Source: Flaveria trinervia
Taxonomy: Eukaryota > Streptophyta > Magnoliopsida > Asterales > Asteraceae
Assembly (NCBI GenBank): GCA_025506515.1
Contig: CM046454.1
Span: 64,815,345 to 64,879,344 of the forward strand
DNA: 64,000 nt
Direction: 5' to 3'
How positions within the stretch are numbered: the first letter of the stretch is position 1; each line of letters starts with the position of its first letter. This document shows positions 55,080-64,000 of the stretch, piece by piece. Under the pieces are notes generated by a model, which worked only from the letters and a program-made list of their open reading frames with translations, did no database searches and had not been told where the DNA came from. Made by a program: the position numbers and the translations under genes.

Positions 55080-55850
55080 TTTCACAAATAGAGCCTAAAA
55101 AGATTGATGAGGCTTTAAATGATGGAAGTTGGGTTGAAGCTATCTAGGAGGAGCTACTTCAATTCAAAAGGCAAAAGGTTTAGAACGTATGTCCACTTCC
55201 TCAAGGGAAGACTACTATAGTAACAAAATGGGTTTTTAGGAATAAGAAGGATGATAGAGGACTTGTCATAAAAAACAAGGCTAGACTAGTTGTTCATGGA
55301 TACATACAAGAAGAAGGAATTGACTACACAGATGTCTTTGCTCCTGTTGCAAGACTAGTAGCCGTTACGATGTTCTTAGCTTTTGCTGCATCCAAGAATT
55401 TAAAGGTCTACCAACTTGTGTCAAGTGTGATTTTCTTTATGGGTTAACTGATGAAAAGATGTATGTCAAACAACCACTTGGGTTTACGAATCCTAATCAT
55501 CCTGATTATGTCCGCAAGCATGATAAAGCTCTTTATACGTTGTATAGGCACCAAGGAAGTGGTATGGGACTCTATCTCAGTATCTTTGTCAGCATGGTTA
55601 TAGAAGGGGGACTATAGATGGAACTCTCTTCATCAAAGGAACATGGAATGACTTAATACCAGTTCAAGTATATATAGATAACATCATCTTTGGGTCAACT
55701 AATACAAACATCTATAAATACTTTGAGAAGTGATGAAGTATAGATTTGAAATGAGTGCCATTTTGGAACTCAATTTCTTTCCAGGAATTCAGGTGAAGCA
55801 AATGGAAGATGGCATCTTCATAAGTCAGTCAAAGTATGTTTAGGACATAC
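55080..55850 (+). pseudogene. F reverse transcriptase, catalytic Asp changed
   Basis: WVEAI-stop-EELLQFKRQK (55130), TKWVFRNKKDDRG, NKARLVVHGYIQEEGIDYTDVFAPVARL (55270-55350), then shifted frames through the YQLVSS and VKQPLGF blocks. The catalytic motif at 55671-55682 reads YIDN where YVDD is expected, so the second Asp is Asn. The stretch ends at FFPGIQVKQMEDGIFISQSKY (55790-55835). Stops at 55147, 55183 and others. Confidence 0.87.
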
Positions 55851-56530
55851 TTAAAATATTCAAAAATGACTGATTGTATGGTTGCTAAGACACCCATAGC
55901 AAGAAACCACTCCTTTGGTCTTGATCTTGAGGGGGAGGGTGTAGATGAACATCTTTACAGGGCTATGATTGGGTCTTTTATGTACTTCACTACTAGCACG
56001 CATGATATCATGTTTGCTACATTTATTTGCTTAAGATATCAAGTCAACCCCAAGATGTCACACCTAATCATTGTCAAAAGAATTTTATGATATCTCAAAG
56101 GTGCCCCAACACTTGGCCTTTGGTATCCCAAGAATTCTAACTTCAATATGTATGCATATAGATAAAGTGAATATGGTGGCTGCAACATGACTGCAAAGTC
56201 TACATCAGGAGGATGGTATTTTCTTGGTGGAAGGGTAGTCTCATGGCAATACAAGAAGCAATCATGTGTCTCTGCATCAAATATTGAAGCTAAATACATT
56301 GTTGTTACAAGTTGTGTGCTCAAGCGCTTTGGATTCAGAATCAGATACAAGATTATGGATTCAATTTCAAGGAGACTCCTATCCACATGGACAACAACAG
56401 TGTTATCTCTATCATAGAGATTCATGAGCAACACAAACGAACATGTCTTGGTCTCTTCCGAAGCAAAAATTGTCTAAAGCTTTTGATGAATACAGATTTA
56501 AAGATCTTGTTTCAGCTATTGGGATGATTA
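55851..56530 (+). pseudogene. F RNase H
   Basis: Contains the TPIARNHSFGLDLEGEGVDE block (55890), YRAMIGSFMYFTTSTHDIMF, RYQVNPKMSHLIIVKRI, LGLWYPKNSNFNMYAY (56115), AKSTSGGWYFLGGRVVSWQYKKQ (56190), a block with EAKYIVVTSC carrying the catalytic Glu, and MDNNSVISI with an Asp (56388). LGLWYPK and RLVSWQ-KKQ type motifs are those I associate with SIRE-lineage copia elements. Two frameshifts and a stop after 56090. Confidence 0.87.
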
Positions 56531-57231
56531 ACTTTGAGTAGCTTTTTTAAAAACTTAATCATATTATTTCTTAAATCTGTGTGTCCTAATATTTTTATTT
56601 TAGCACCTTCATAAGCCCTTGTTTACTCTAGAAGAAAACTCTTTTTAGAAAATATTCCTTAGATTTTTGAAAATATTTATCCTTCGAAAAATTATATTAA
56701 CCTTTGGAAAAATTTAAGTATTCAAAACAAACAACTACTTAAAAAAATTACCTTAAGAAGAAAGTTCCAAAATATCTTTGAAGCTTAACTTACTCTTTAA
56801 CACTTATATGTTTTAAAGAACAATTTTCTTCTAAAAGCAATTAACACTCAGAAGTTTTAATAAAATTCCATGTCTTAATCTCTTCCGGAGCAAAATTTTC
56901 TAAACGCTTTGGATCATCCTCCGAAGCTATTTTGGCTTCCAAAGCTTTTCATAAAAACTTCCGAAATAAAATTACATTCGGAATATTTTAGTCTTCCAAG
57001 TAAACTAACTTTTTGGGAAATAGTGAACTACTTTTTCAAAGATGGTACCGACATCTAGATTTCAAAGTTTATCCTCTTTCATTATCTTTTTTTGAGATCC
57101 ATTTTATATATATACCCAACAGTTCCCCTCGCCCTTCTTTCACTATCTTCTTCCTCTGTACTATTTCTAATCCTAAATTCACCCAGAAACCGCATTTGTT
57201 CTTCCTTTTCTTCACCCTTAAGCTTTCAGAA
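56531..57231 (+). promoter_or_regulatory. F internal spacer and promoter with CTTCCGAAG-type motifs
   Basis: Between RNase H and the second ATG. Motifs of the E-LTR type (CTTCCGGAGC 56881, CCTCCGAAGC 56920, ACTTCCGAAA 56966, ATTCGGAA 56983; also CTTCCGAAGC just upstream at 56456) precede a TATA run (TTTTATATATATACCC, 57102-57117). A CT-rich leader leads to the ATG at 57232. I see no leader intron here, unlike in C and D. Confidence 0.65.
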
Positions 57232-57387
57232 ATGGCCAACCTAAACTGCAGAAACGACCCTGATTTCTCCATACAACTACACATGCAACATAATCAGGTT
57301 TATCTGTTAGACTCTAAGAAAGATCCTAGTTTCTCAAAGGTTTTTATTTTCTGGCTCGGTCAAACTATTTCACCTCCTAACCATTAA
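57232..57387 (+). pseudogene. F additional 3' ORF, first 51 codons
   Basis: Begins MANLNCRNDPDFSIQLHMQH and continues NQVYLLDSKKDPSFSKVFIF to a stop at 57385. Start MANL, the HN dipeptide followed by a hydrophobic stretch, and the place after RNase H and a promoter agree with the B/C ORF (MANLFAREHNVCAFL) and the D ORF (EHNICAH). The residue match is short, so homology is likely rather than proven. The rest of the gene is cut off by the microsatellite that begins right after. Confidence 0.6.
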
Positions 57388-57398
57388 TCCTACTATAG

Positions 57399-57429
<31 letters not shown>

Positions 57430-57605
57430 ATATATATATATCTATATATATGTTTATATATATGTATATATATACATATGTATGTATATACATATATATA
57501 TATATACATATATATATACATATATATATGTATATATATATGTATATATATACATATATATATACATATGTATATATATATATATACATATATATATACA
57601 TATAC

Positions 57606-57702
<97 letters not shown>

Positions 57703-57908
57703 TATATACATATACATATATATACATATATATATATATACATATATATATATACATATATATATACATATTATATACATATATATATATAAATATATAC
57801 ATATATATATACATATATATATATATAAATATATAAATATATAAATATATGTATATATACATATATGTATATATATATATGTATATGTATATATATATAT
57901 ATGTATAA

Positions 57909-57976
<68 letters not shown>
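57388..57976. repeat. TA / TATACA compound microsatellite
   Basis: About 590 bp of TA repeats with interspersed TATACATA and TATGTA words, ending in a pure TA run at 57909-57974. All long open frames here (Tyr-Ile strings) are artefacts of the repeat. Assembly length is uncertain in such sequence. Confidence 0.97.
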
Positions 57977-57978
<2 letters not shown>

Positions 57979-57983
<5 letters not shown>

Positions 57984-58200
57984 GGCCCCGTTCCTTGGAC
58001 GCTCACAGCTGGTCAATCATCGCACATAAAACGTATATTTACATTAACTTTACTAAAACCATGCAGCGGAAACAATTTAAACAACAATTTCATTTCCTTT
58101 AAATAAACAGTTTTTACAAAATAATACAGCGTTCATTACAAAATATTGTTTGTTCGTATGTCATAGTAAAGCTTAATTATTAAAACGATTTACAAGCACA
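57979..58200 (-). repeat. Gypsy-like LTR end fragment
   Basis: Begins TGTAAGGCCCCGTTCC on the plus strand and contains CCATGCAGCGGAAAC, the reverse of the GTTTCCGCTGCATGG type found near the 3' end of Ty3/gypsy LTRs; compare CGCTTCCGCA in 50519-52103. No coding part. Confidence 0.45.
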
Positions 58201-58810
58201 GACACATGCTTTTATTTGTTTGTTCATTATGATTAATCAATGATAATGATGTCCATAGACTCAATTAGAAAATTAAATCTAACTGAATCAAAGGCTTTAG
58301 TAAATAAATCAGCAAACTGATTTGTTGTATCCACTTTGACTAACCTGATCAAACCTTTTTTCTGAGCAATCTCTCAAAAAATGGTATATTATTTCAATAT
58401 GCTTTGTTTTACTATGTTGCACAAGATTAGCAGTTATAAATATAGCAGTAAAATTGTCAATGCAAATTTGAGTTTAAAGGAAATTGTAACCATAATCAAA
58501 TAATTGGTTTTGCAACCAATGGACTTGAGAGCAACCAGCTGAAGCAAGTATGTACTCGGCCTCAACTATGGATATAGATACATTGGTTTGCTTTCTTGCA
58601 CTGCCATGAAACTAGTCGTGGTCCTATGAATTGACATCCACCCGTAGTGGATTTTCTGTTGCAATTGCATCCACCATAGTCACTATCTGAGTATGAGTAG
58701 AGAGGGAAGTCACCATCTTTTGGATACCAAAGACCAAGTCCTAGTTTTCCTTTGAGATATTTGAAGATCCTTATCACAGCATTCAGATGAGACTTTTTGG
58801 ATCTGATTGG
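58201..58810 (-). pseudogene. RNase H fragment of a B-type copia element, cut by A2
   Basis: Minus strand from 58810: SD(P)KKSHLNAVIRIFKYLKGKLGLGLWYPKDG, YSDSDYGGCNCNRKSTTGGCQFIGPRLVSWQCKK (58800-58585), a part with SIVEAEYILASAGCSQV-like sequence, and GLIRLVKVDTTNQFADLFTKAF at the end (58370-58280). It is closer to B/C than to F. The break at 58810 falls in the codons for RYQSD, exactly at an A-family LTR end. Confidence 0.88.
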
Positions 58811-59727
58811 TGTTGAGTTTTGTAACATGTTTATCAAAGCAAGTTTAACCATTTAAACTTCAAAAACACAATGGATATTAGTGGTTAAAAGGTGTTTTAT
58901 AATCTTAAAATTTGAACCATATTAACCCAAAACAAAAAACCATAAACAAAGGATCATATATATATATGAAATAAAGTGCTATCAAAAACGAAAATACAAC
59001 CATAAGGTGATCTTGAAACTACCTTTCAAGAACAAGATGTTGCAGTAAGGATGAGAAAAAGAAGATGATGTTTCTTGAATGTCTAGGCTCCAAAAAGAAG
59101 TCCCAAGCTTGTATACCCACAAGCGTTAGCAAACACCTAACTTGTTAGGTAGTATAACACCAAAAATCTAACCCCTCTTGCAAACCCGAAAATTCAGCCA
59201 AGATGAACTCTAAATCTGCAAAAGAAATCCGAATTTTGCAAGGAGAGAAGAAGGAAGTGAGACTTTTGCATATGAGAGAGAGAAAGTGTGTTTTGTGATT
59301 TTGTGCAAGGATCATTTAAAACGGAGCCCCACACAAGGGGGCGACCGAAATGGAGCCATTTAAAATGGGTTCCCTCGCTTTTTATTTATAAAGTTTACAT
59401 ACTTAAACCTATAAGATTTATAAAATTAAAACCCATATTAATTTTATAACATTAACGCACTATTATTTGTTATTATTTGACTAACTTAAATAATAAAACA
59501 AATACTTTCTCATGAACAAATTATCCATATAATATTATTCTATTACAAAAGCAACATTTTAGAAAACCCATTTTCTAAATTGGTGTCAATATTTATTTGT
59601 ATGATTGCATCAACAAATAAATATTTATTTGTGTTTGTTTACCTTGTTATTGCGTATGACCCGACTTGGATCATAACGTACTAACCACATCAATCTTGTA
59701 TGTGTCTTGGGCATACAAGATCCAACA
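58811..59727 (-). repeat. A2 3' LTR
   Basis: 917 bp, on the plus strand from TGTTGAGTTTTG to AGATCCAACA, followed by the polypurine tract GAAGTGGGAGAT (59739-59728, minus strand). Same length as the solo LTR at 33485-34401. Confidence 0.95.
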
Positions 59728-59739
59728 ATCTCCCACTTC

Positions 59740-60515
59740 AAGTGCCATTCAATACTTATGATTAAGTGCCTTAATACGTATTGATGCAAGCAGTAAATAC
59801 CAACGTTTACTACCCTTAATACGTATGATTAAGTGTCATTCAATAACATCATCCACTCATGTACCTTACTCGAATTGTTTTAGGTGAATCAATCATCTAT
59901 CCTTTTGTCACTAATGTCATGGCATATCCCAGAGACACAGAGTGATCATTCTCCATTGATTTAACTTATCAGGCCTTAGAAATCTTACTCTCAACGAATA
60001 AGAGGGAAAAAATCCATCTTGACTACATACGTCTCTCACAATTACCTTATATCATATCTGAACTCAGACTTATGTACTTCCATGTTTCAGAACAGTGAAA
60101 AACTAAGTCAAAGTATAATATTTGGTAAATATCAAGACCCAATATGTATCTCAGGTCAGAGGATACCAAATGATGTTCGCCTTTACTCAAAATTACATAT
60201 GATCAAACAAGAAGAATCCATGTAGTAATACTTGAGATGCAGGTCAGTCCAATATTTGTATCCCACAAATATCTATGAACTTTGGCAGCAACCCTTTGCA
60301 CTATATTCATCCATTCGAATATGTACCAATCCAAGTTCATAATAGTCTTACCTTCATACTTGTTCCAACAAGTATGAACGACTACGGACGTTTTGAGTAA
60401 ATGATTTACTCATGGATTTTAGATATGCAAAATAAGAATATTAGTTGAATCATTATAACCAAATAATTCATTCAAGTAATAAAGGGTTACAATATCTAAA
60501 TACAGAAATTAAAGA
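59740..60515 (-). other. A2 3' untranslated region
   Basis: About 780 bp between the RNase H stop and the polypurine tract, with no ORF. Family A has no additional gene here, in contrast to B/C, D and F. Confidence 0.75.
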
Positions 60516-61214
60516 TCATATCCAGTCATTAGAATATTGAAGTCCCATGGCACAAGTATGACTTTCATGCTTTGACTTTTCAAGAAGCTTCGTGAGTGGA
60601 TCCACAATGTTTTGATCCATGTGAACTTTGCGAATACATATCTTTCCCTTTTCAACTTCATCCCTTATGTAGTTGAATCTTCGTTCAATATGCCTAGTCT
60701 TTTGATGTGCACGGGGTTCCTTGATTTGAGCAATCGCACCCTCATTATCATAAATAATTTCTAAGGGGTCCTGAATGGAAGGGACCACCCCTAGGTCGGC
60801 AATGAACTTCTTTAAGCATGAAGCTTCCTGAGCTGCTAATGAAACAACGATGTATTCTGACTCTGTAGTTGATAATGCCACCACATATTGCTTAGAGCTC
60901 TACCAAGAGATTTCCCCTCCATTCAAGATGAAAATGTACCCTGATTATGATCGTGAATCATCCCGATCAGTTTGGAAACTCGCATCCGTGTAACCCTTTA
61001 CTACGAGTTCCTCCTCACCAGATCCATAGATTAGGAATATATCTTTGGTCCTCCTTAGGTACTTAAGTATGTTTTTAACAACCATCCAATGACTGTTTCC
61101 AGGATTTTGTTGGTATCGGCTTGTCATGCTTAAGGTGCATGAAACGTCCGGCCTAATGCATATCATTGCATACATGATGGATCCTATGGCAGACGCATAT
61201 GGGATTCCCTTCAT
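60516..61214 (-). pseudogene. A2 RNase H
   Basis: IPYASAIGSIMYAMICIRPDV and VVKGYTDASFQTDRDDSRS (catalytic Asp in TDASF) in one block to 60945, a stop, then after a frame change STTESEYIVVSLAAQEASCLKKF with the catalytic Glu, YDNEGAI with the next Asp, and KTRHIERRFNYIRDEVEKG to a natural end at 60516. The acidic residues are intact; one stop and one shift near 60885-60945 break the frame. Confidence 0.92.
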
Positions 61215-62080
61215 TTGTCTTGCTCATCCTTTGAGCTTGGACATTGAGTCTTACTCAATATCTTTCCTCTTTGAATAGGTATAGTACCTTTCTTAGAGTT
61301 TTCCCTCTTGAACCTTTTCAAGATCTTATCAATGTATGCACTTTGATTCAAACCTATCAACCGCCTTGATCTATCCCTATAGATCTTTATTCCCAAAATA
61401 TAGGTGGCTTCACCAAAATCCTTAATGGAAAAACAACTTCCAAGTCAGGTTTTAACACCTTCCAAGGTTGGAATGTCATGTCCAAGTAGTAGAATGTCAT
61501 CAACATACAATACTAGGAAAGTGATGATGCTCCCACTAGCTTTCTTATATACACATGTTTCATCAGAATTTTTGATGAACCCAATTTGATTATCTTGTCA
61601 TCAAAACAGTGATTCCAACTTTTTGATGCTTGCTTTAATCCATAGATTGATTTCTTTAACTTGCAAACTTTGTTAGGATGTTTTGGATCGACAAAACCTT
61701 CGGGCTGAACCATATAGACATCTTCCTCAAGATATCCATTTAGAAAAGCGGTTTTGACATCCATTTTCCGAATCTCATAATCATAATGAGCAACTATGGC
61801 AAATAATATCCGAATAGACTTTAGCATTGCAACCGGTGAGAAGATCTCATCATAATCAACCCCTTGAGTTTGGGTGAACCTTTTGCTACAAGTCTAGCTT
61901 TATAAGTATCCAAGTTTCCATGCATCTTAGTTTTCTTCTTGAAAACCCACTTATTTCCAACTATCTTGGAGTTAAGAGGTGGTTCACGAAGTCCTATACT
62001 TGGTTGTCATACATGGACCGCATCTCCACATTCATGGCTTCAAGCCATTTGTCACAATCTAAATTGGACATTGCATCATG
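61215..62080 (-). pseudogene. A2 reverse transcriptase
   Basis: KARLVAKG-type sequence near 61890, MLKSIRILFAIVAHYDYEI and MDVKTAFLNGYLEEDVYMVQPEGFVDPKHPNKVCKLKKSIYGLKQASKSWN (61827-61600), then a frameshift, YVDD at 61507-61496 intact, LGIKIYRDRSRRLIGLNQSAYIDKILKRF (61396-61310). One or two frameshifts close to 61560 and 61300. Better preserved than the A1 copy. Confidence 0.92.
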
Positions 62081-62324
62081 ATAAGTGGTTGGTTCATCGG
62101 AATCTACCACATAGCATCCATCTATGAACAATCCATATCTTTTAGGTGGATTACTAATCTACCAGATCTGCGAACGTTTTGTGTGTATTGATCAACTATT
62201 TGATCACCCTCAACATCCTCATATTGAGTGCTAGTGTCAACCAAACATGTATCGGTTTATGGTTCTTAATCCTCCACAAGATCCACTTTTCTACTGCTAG
62301 TTCCTTTCGTAAGGAACTTAGCTT

Positions 62325-63160
62325 CTAAGAACTCAGCCTTCTTGGCATGAAACTCCTTTTGTTCCATTGGATCATAGAAATAATATCCAATAGAATCTCT
62401 AGGAATTCCAATGAAGATACACTTAGTGAACGACTTTCTAACTTGTTTGAGGTGGGAGTCTTAACATAAGCCTCACAACCCCATACCTTTAAATATGATA
62501 GTAATGGAACCATTCCATGCCATATTTCAAAAGGCATCCTTTCCACTTTCTTGGTTGGGGCCATATTTAAAATATGGACCACAGAGAGCAAAGAGAAACC
62601 CCAAAATGATAGAGGCAATGAGCTTCTAGCCATTATAGATCGAATCATATCCATTAAAGTTTGATTTCTCCTCTCGAACACACCATTGTGTTGTGGTGTT
62701 CCAGGTGGAGATAGTTATGAGACAATACCACAACTTCTAAGATGGTCTCTAAAAGCATCACTTAGGTATTCACCTCCTCTATCGGTGCGAAGAATTTTTA
62801 TTTTCTTGTTGAGTTGATTTTCTACTTTATTCTAGAAGATTTTGAACATTTCAAAAGCTTCATCTTTGTGTGTTAACAAGTAGACATAACCATATCGACT
62901 ATAGTCATTGGTAAAGGTAGTGAAGTATCTTTCATGGTACCTAGTCATTGGCTTAAAAGGACCACATACATCCGAATGTATGATGCCTAATAAATCTTTT
63001 GCCCTTTTGAATTTTCCACTAAAAGCTACCTTAGTCATTTTACCTTGTAAACAAGATTCACATACATCAAATGAATCATATTCACTTGCTTTTAAAAGAA
63101 CATTCTTTTGGAGTGTTTGTATGCGCTTATTATTTATATGACCAAGACGGCAATGTCAAA
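62325..63160 (-). pseudogene. A2 pre-integrase and integrase
   Basis: Pre-integrase end MTKVAFSGKFKRAKDLLGIIHSDVCGPF (63038), core TNDYSRYGYVYLLTHKDEAFEMFKIF, then in shifted frames the RGGEYLSDAF block (about 62790) and FERRNQTLMDMIRSIMARSSLPLSFWG (62681) with VWGCEAYVK. An in-frame stop at 62834 interrupts between the first and second catalytic Asp. Confidence 0.9.
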
Positions 63161-63399
63161 GATAGGTATCACTCAAATCCAATTTGAGTTTCTTGGTGGT
63201 GGTTTGGTACAATGAGCTATCATATAATGTGTTTTCACGAACCAATTCATCAATACCATTAATAGGAATAGCTTTAAAATAAAATATGCAATTTAAAGAA
63301 ACATGATTTCATTTTCAATAAATGTTAAAACATAACCATATTGTCTTAATTGGGCAATAGAAATAATGTTCCTAGTCAACTTGGAGCATACAAAGCATT

Positions 63400-63600
63400 G
63401 TTCAAAATTACTTCCAAACCATTTGGAAGTTTTAAGATGTAGTCCCCTCAGTCTTCAACTTGAACTTTTGCCCCCTTCCCCATGTAGAGGCTAATATTCC
63501 CATTCTTGAAGTCCTTACTTCTTTTGAACCCTTGCAATAAGTTGCAAATATGAGTTCCACATCCGGTATCCAATACCCATGTGTTAGAGGATATTAAATT
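63400..63600 (-). pseudogene. A2 aspartic protease
   Basis: NTWVLDTGCGTHICNLLQGFKRSK with DTG at 63570-63562 intact, followed by GNISLYMGKG-like sequence and the strand before the pre-integrase part. Frame shifts occur after 63500. Direct comparison with 2544-2760 shows that A1 lost this active site. Confidence 0.87.
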
Positions 63601-64000
63601 TATATTGCACCTGAGGTTTGCCTGGCATCTCTCTTAGCTTGCAACTCTTTGACATGGACTGGACAATTCCTTGCCCAATGTCCAATCTCCTCACAATTGA
63701 AACATGGGCCATTTGAAGCAACATTTTGCTTCTTCTCCACTTTTTTTGGTGGTGGCGCTCTTACCACTCCCTTCCCCTTTCCCCTAATGTACCCTTTGCA
63801 CTTGGCAACATTTTCCTTGGATGCAAGGTGAGGCCTCTTCTTGTTCCCACCTTCATTGATGGTGAGAACGGGTAAAGCCTTTTTACCCATGGCCACCTCG
63901 ACAATTTTGAGCATAGAGTGAAGCTCACTTATGTTCTTGTCATACCCGTTCATGTTATAATTGATAAAAAAGTTGTCAAACCTTTTTGACAAAGAGTTGA
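63601..64000 (-). pseudogene. A2 gag, rear part
   Basis: Open for 130 codons from 63992: MSKRFDNFFINYNMNGYDKN, LHSMLKIVEVAMGKKALPVL, a basic segment and the complete zinc knuckle CFNCEEIGHWARNC (about 63700-63659), then VHVKELQAKRDARQTSG. A stop at 63600 separates it from protease. The front of gag lies beyond the window. Confidence 0.92.

Larger units (their letters stand above)
49797..57387 (+). mobile_element. E-family Ty1/copia element F with the start of an additional 3' gene
   Basis: Gag, protease, integrase, RT, RNase H and, after a 700-bp spacer with a TATA box, the first 51 codons of an additional ORF. The 5' LTR is missing and the right end is replaced by a microsatellite. A gypsy-like LTR sits in gag. 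Protein-level similarity to E-minus is high across gag, protease and integrase, so F shows what E-minus lost. Confidence 0.88.
58811..64000 (-). mobile_element. Ty1/copia retrotransposon A2, 3' LTR to gag, 5' end outside window
   Basis: Second A-family copy: 3' LTR (58811-59727), polypurine tract, RNase H, RT, integrase, protease and gag, running off the right edge. Relative to A1 it has intact protease DTG, zinc knuckle and YVDD, so it is the better preserved copy, though it still has frameshifts and stops. It is inserted in an RNase H gene of another copia element. Confidence 0.95.

Noticed and set aside
57377..58016. Many overlapping open frames of Tyr/Ile on both strands
   Set aside because: They are translations of the TA/TATACA microsatellite, with no start context or composition of a real protein.

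Overview
This is a plant nuclear window made almost entirely of nested, decayed LTR retrotransposons of the Ty1/copia superfamily, with one host-type gene remnant, an intron-containing O-methyltransferase pseudogene at 22520-23664. I see no bacterial-style genes, rRNA or tRNA genes. From memory, the unusual 3' proteins carried by several elements (landmarks HN..., RRVLxLGD, MxPRFLQ-I) belong to a protein group abundant in Asteraceae genomes, so a composite-family plant is likely; this is recollection, not a search. Layout, left to right. 1-6074: element A1 (minus strand, RNase H to 5' LTR, its 3' end lies outside the window). 6075-10593: element D-plus, non-autonomous, with one long broken ORF and a 3' LTR. 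10594-20596: element B/C (plus), with integrase, RT and RNase H, then a second gene with its own promoter and leader intron, then a 3' LTR. 20597-26365: low-copy-looking DNA holding the O-methyltransferase pseudogene. 26366-27320: a deleted C-type LTR, an RNase H sliver and an A-type LTR start. 27321-29029: nothing recognised. 29030-46055: a deep nest. An E-family gag fragment is interrupted by E-plus; the 5' LTR of E-plus is split by the complete D-minus element (29215-36526); the leader intron of D-minus holds a solo A LTR (33485-34401); E-plus then abuts a two-LTR E-minus element (38250-46055). 46056-47490: AT-rich, with two Helitron-like hairpins. 47490-49796: gag and 3' region of copia element G. 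49797-57387: element F (E family, plus), with gag, protease, integrase, RT, RNase H and the start of its 3' gene; a gypsy-like LTR replaces part of gag. 57388-57976: TA/TACA microsatellite. 57979-58200: gypsy-like LTR fragment. 58201-58810: RNase H fragment. 58811-64000: element A2 (minus), the 3' part of a second A-family copy. How the parts work together: family A has plain gag-PR-IN-RT-RH organisation with 917-924 bp LTRs. Families B/C and F follow pol with an additional ORF; E-minus keeps what looks like the rear of such an ORF; the two D copies keep only that ORF between LTRs. In C, D and F the additional ORF sits behind its own TATA box, in C and D also behind a 5'-leader intron, and the DNA upstream carries the same family-specific palindromic motif that fills that family's LTR. 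I regard this second transcription unit inside SIRE-like copia elements, with matching palindromes in LTR and internal promoter, as the most interesting system here. All coding regions carry stops or frameshifts, so nothing here looks autonomous today.
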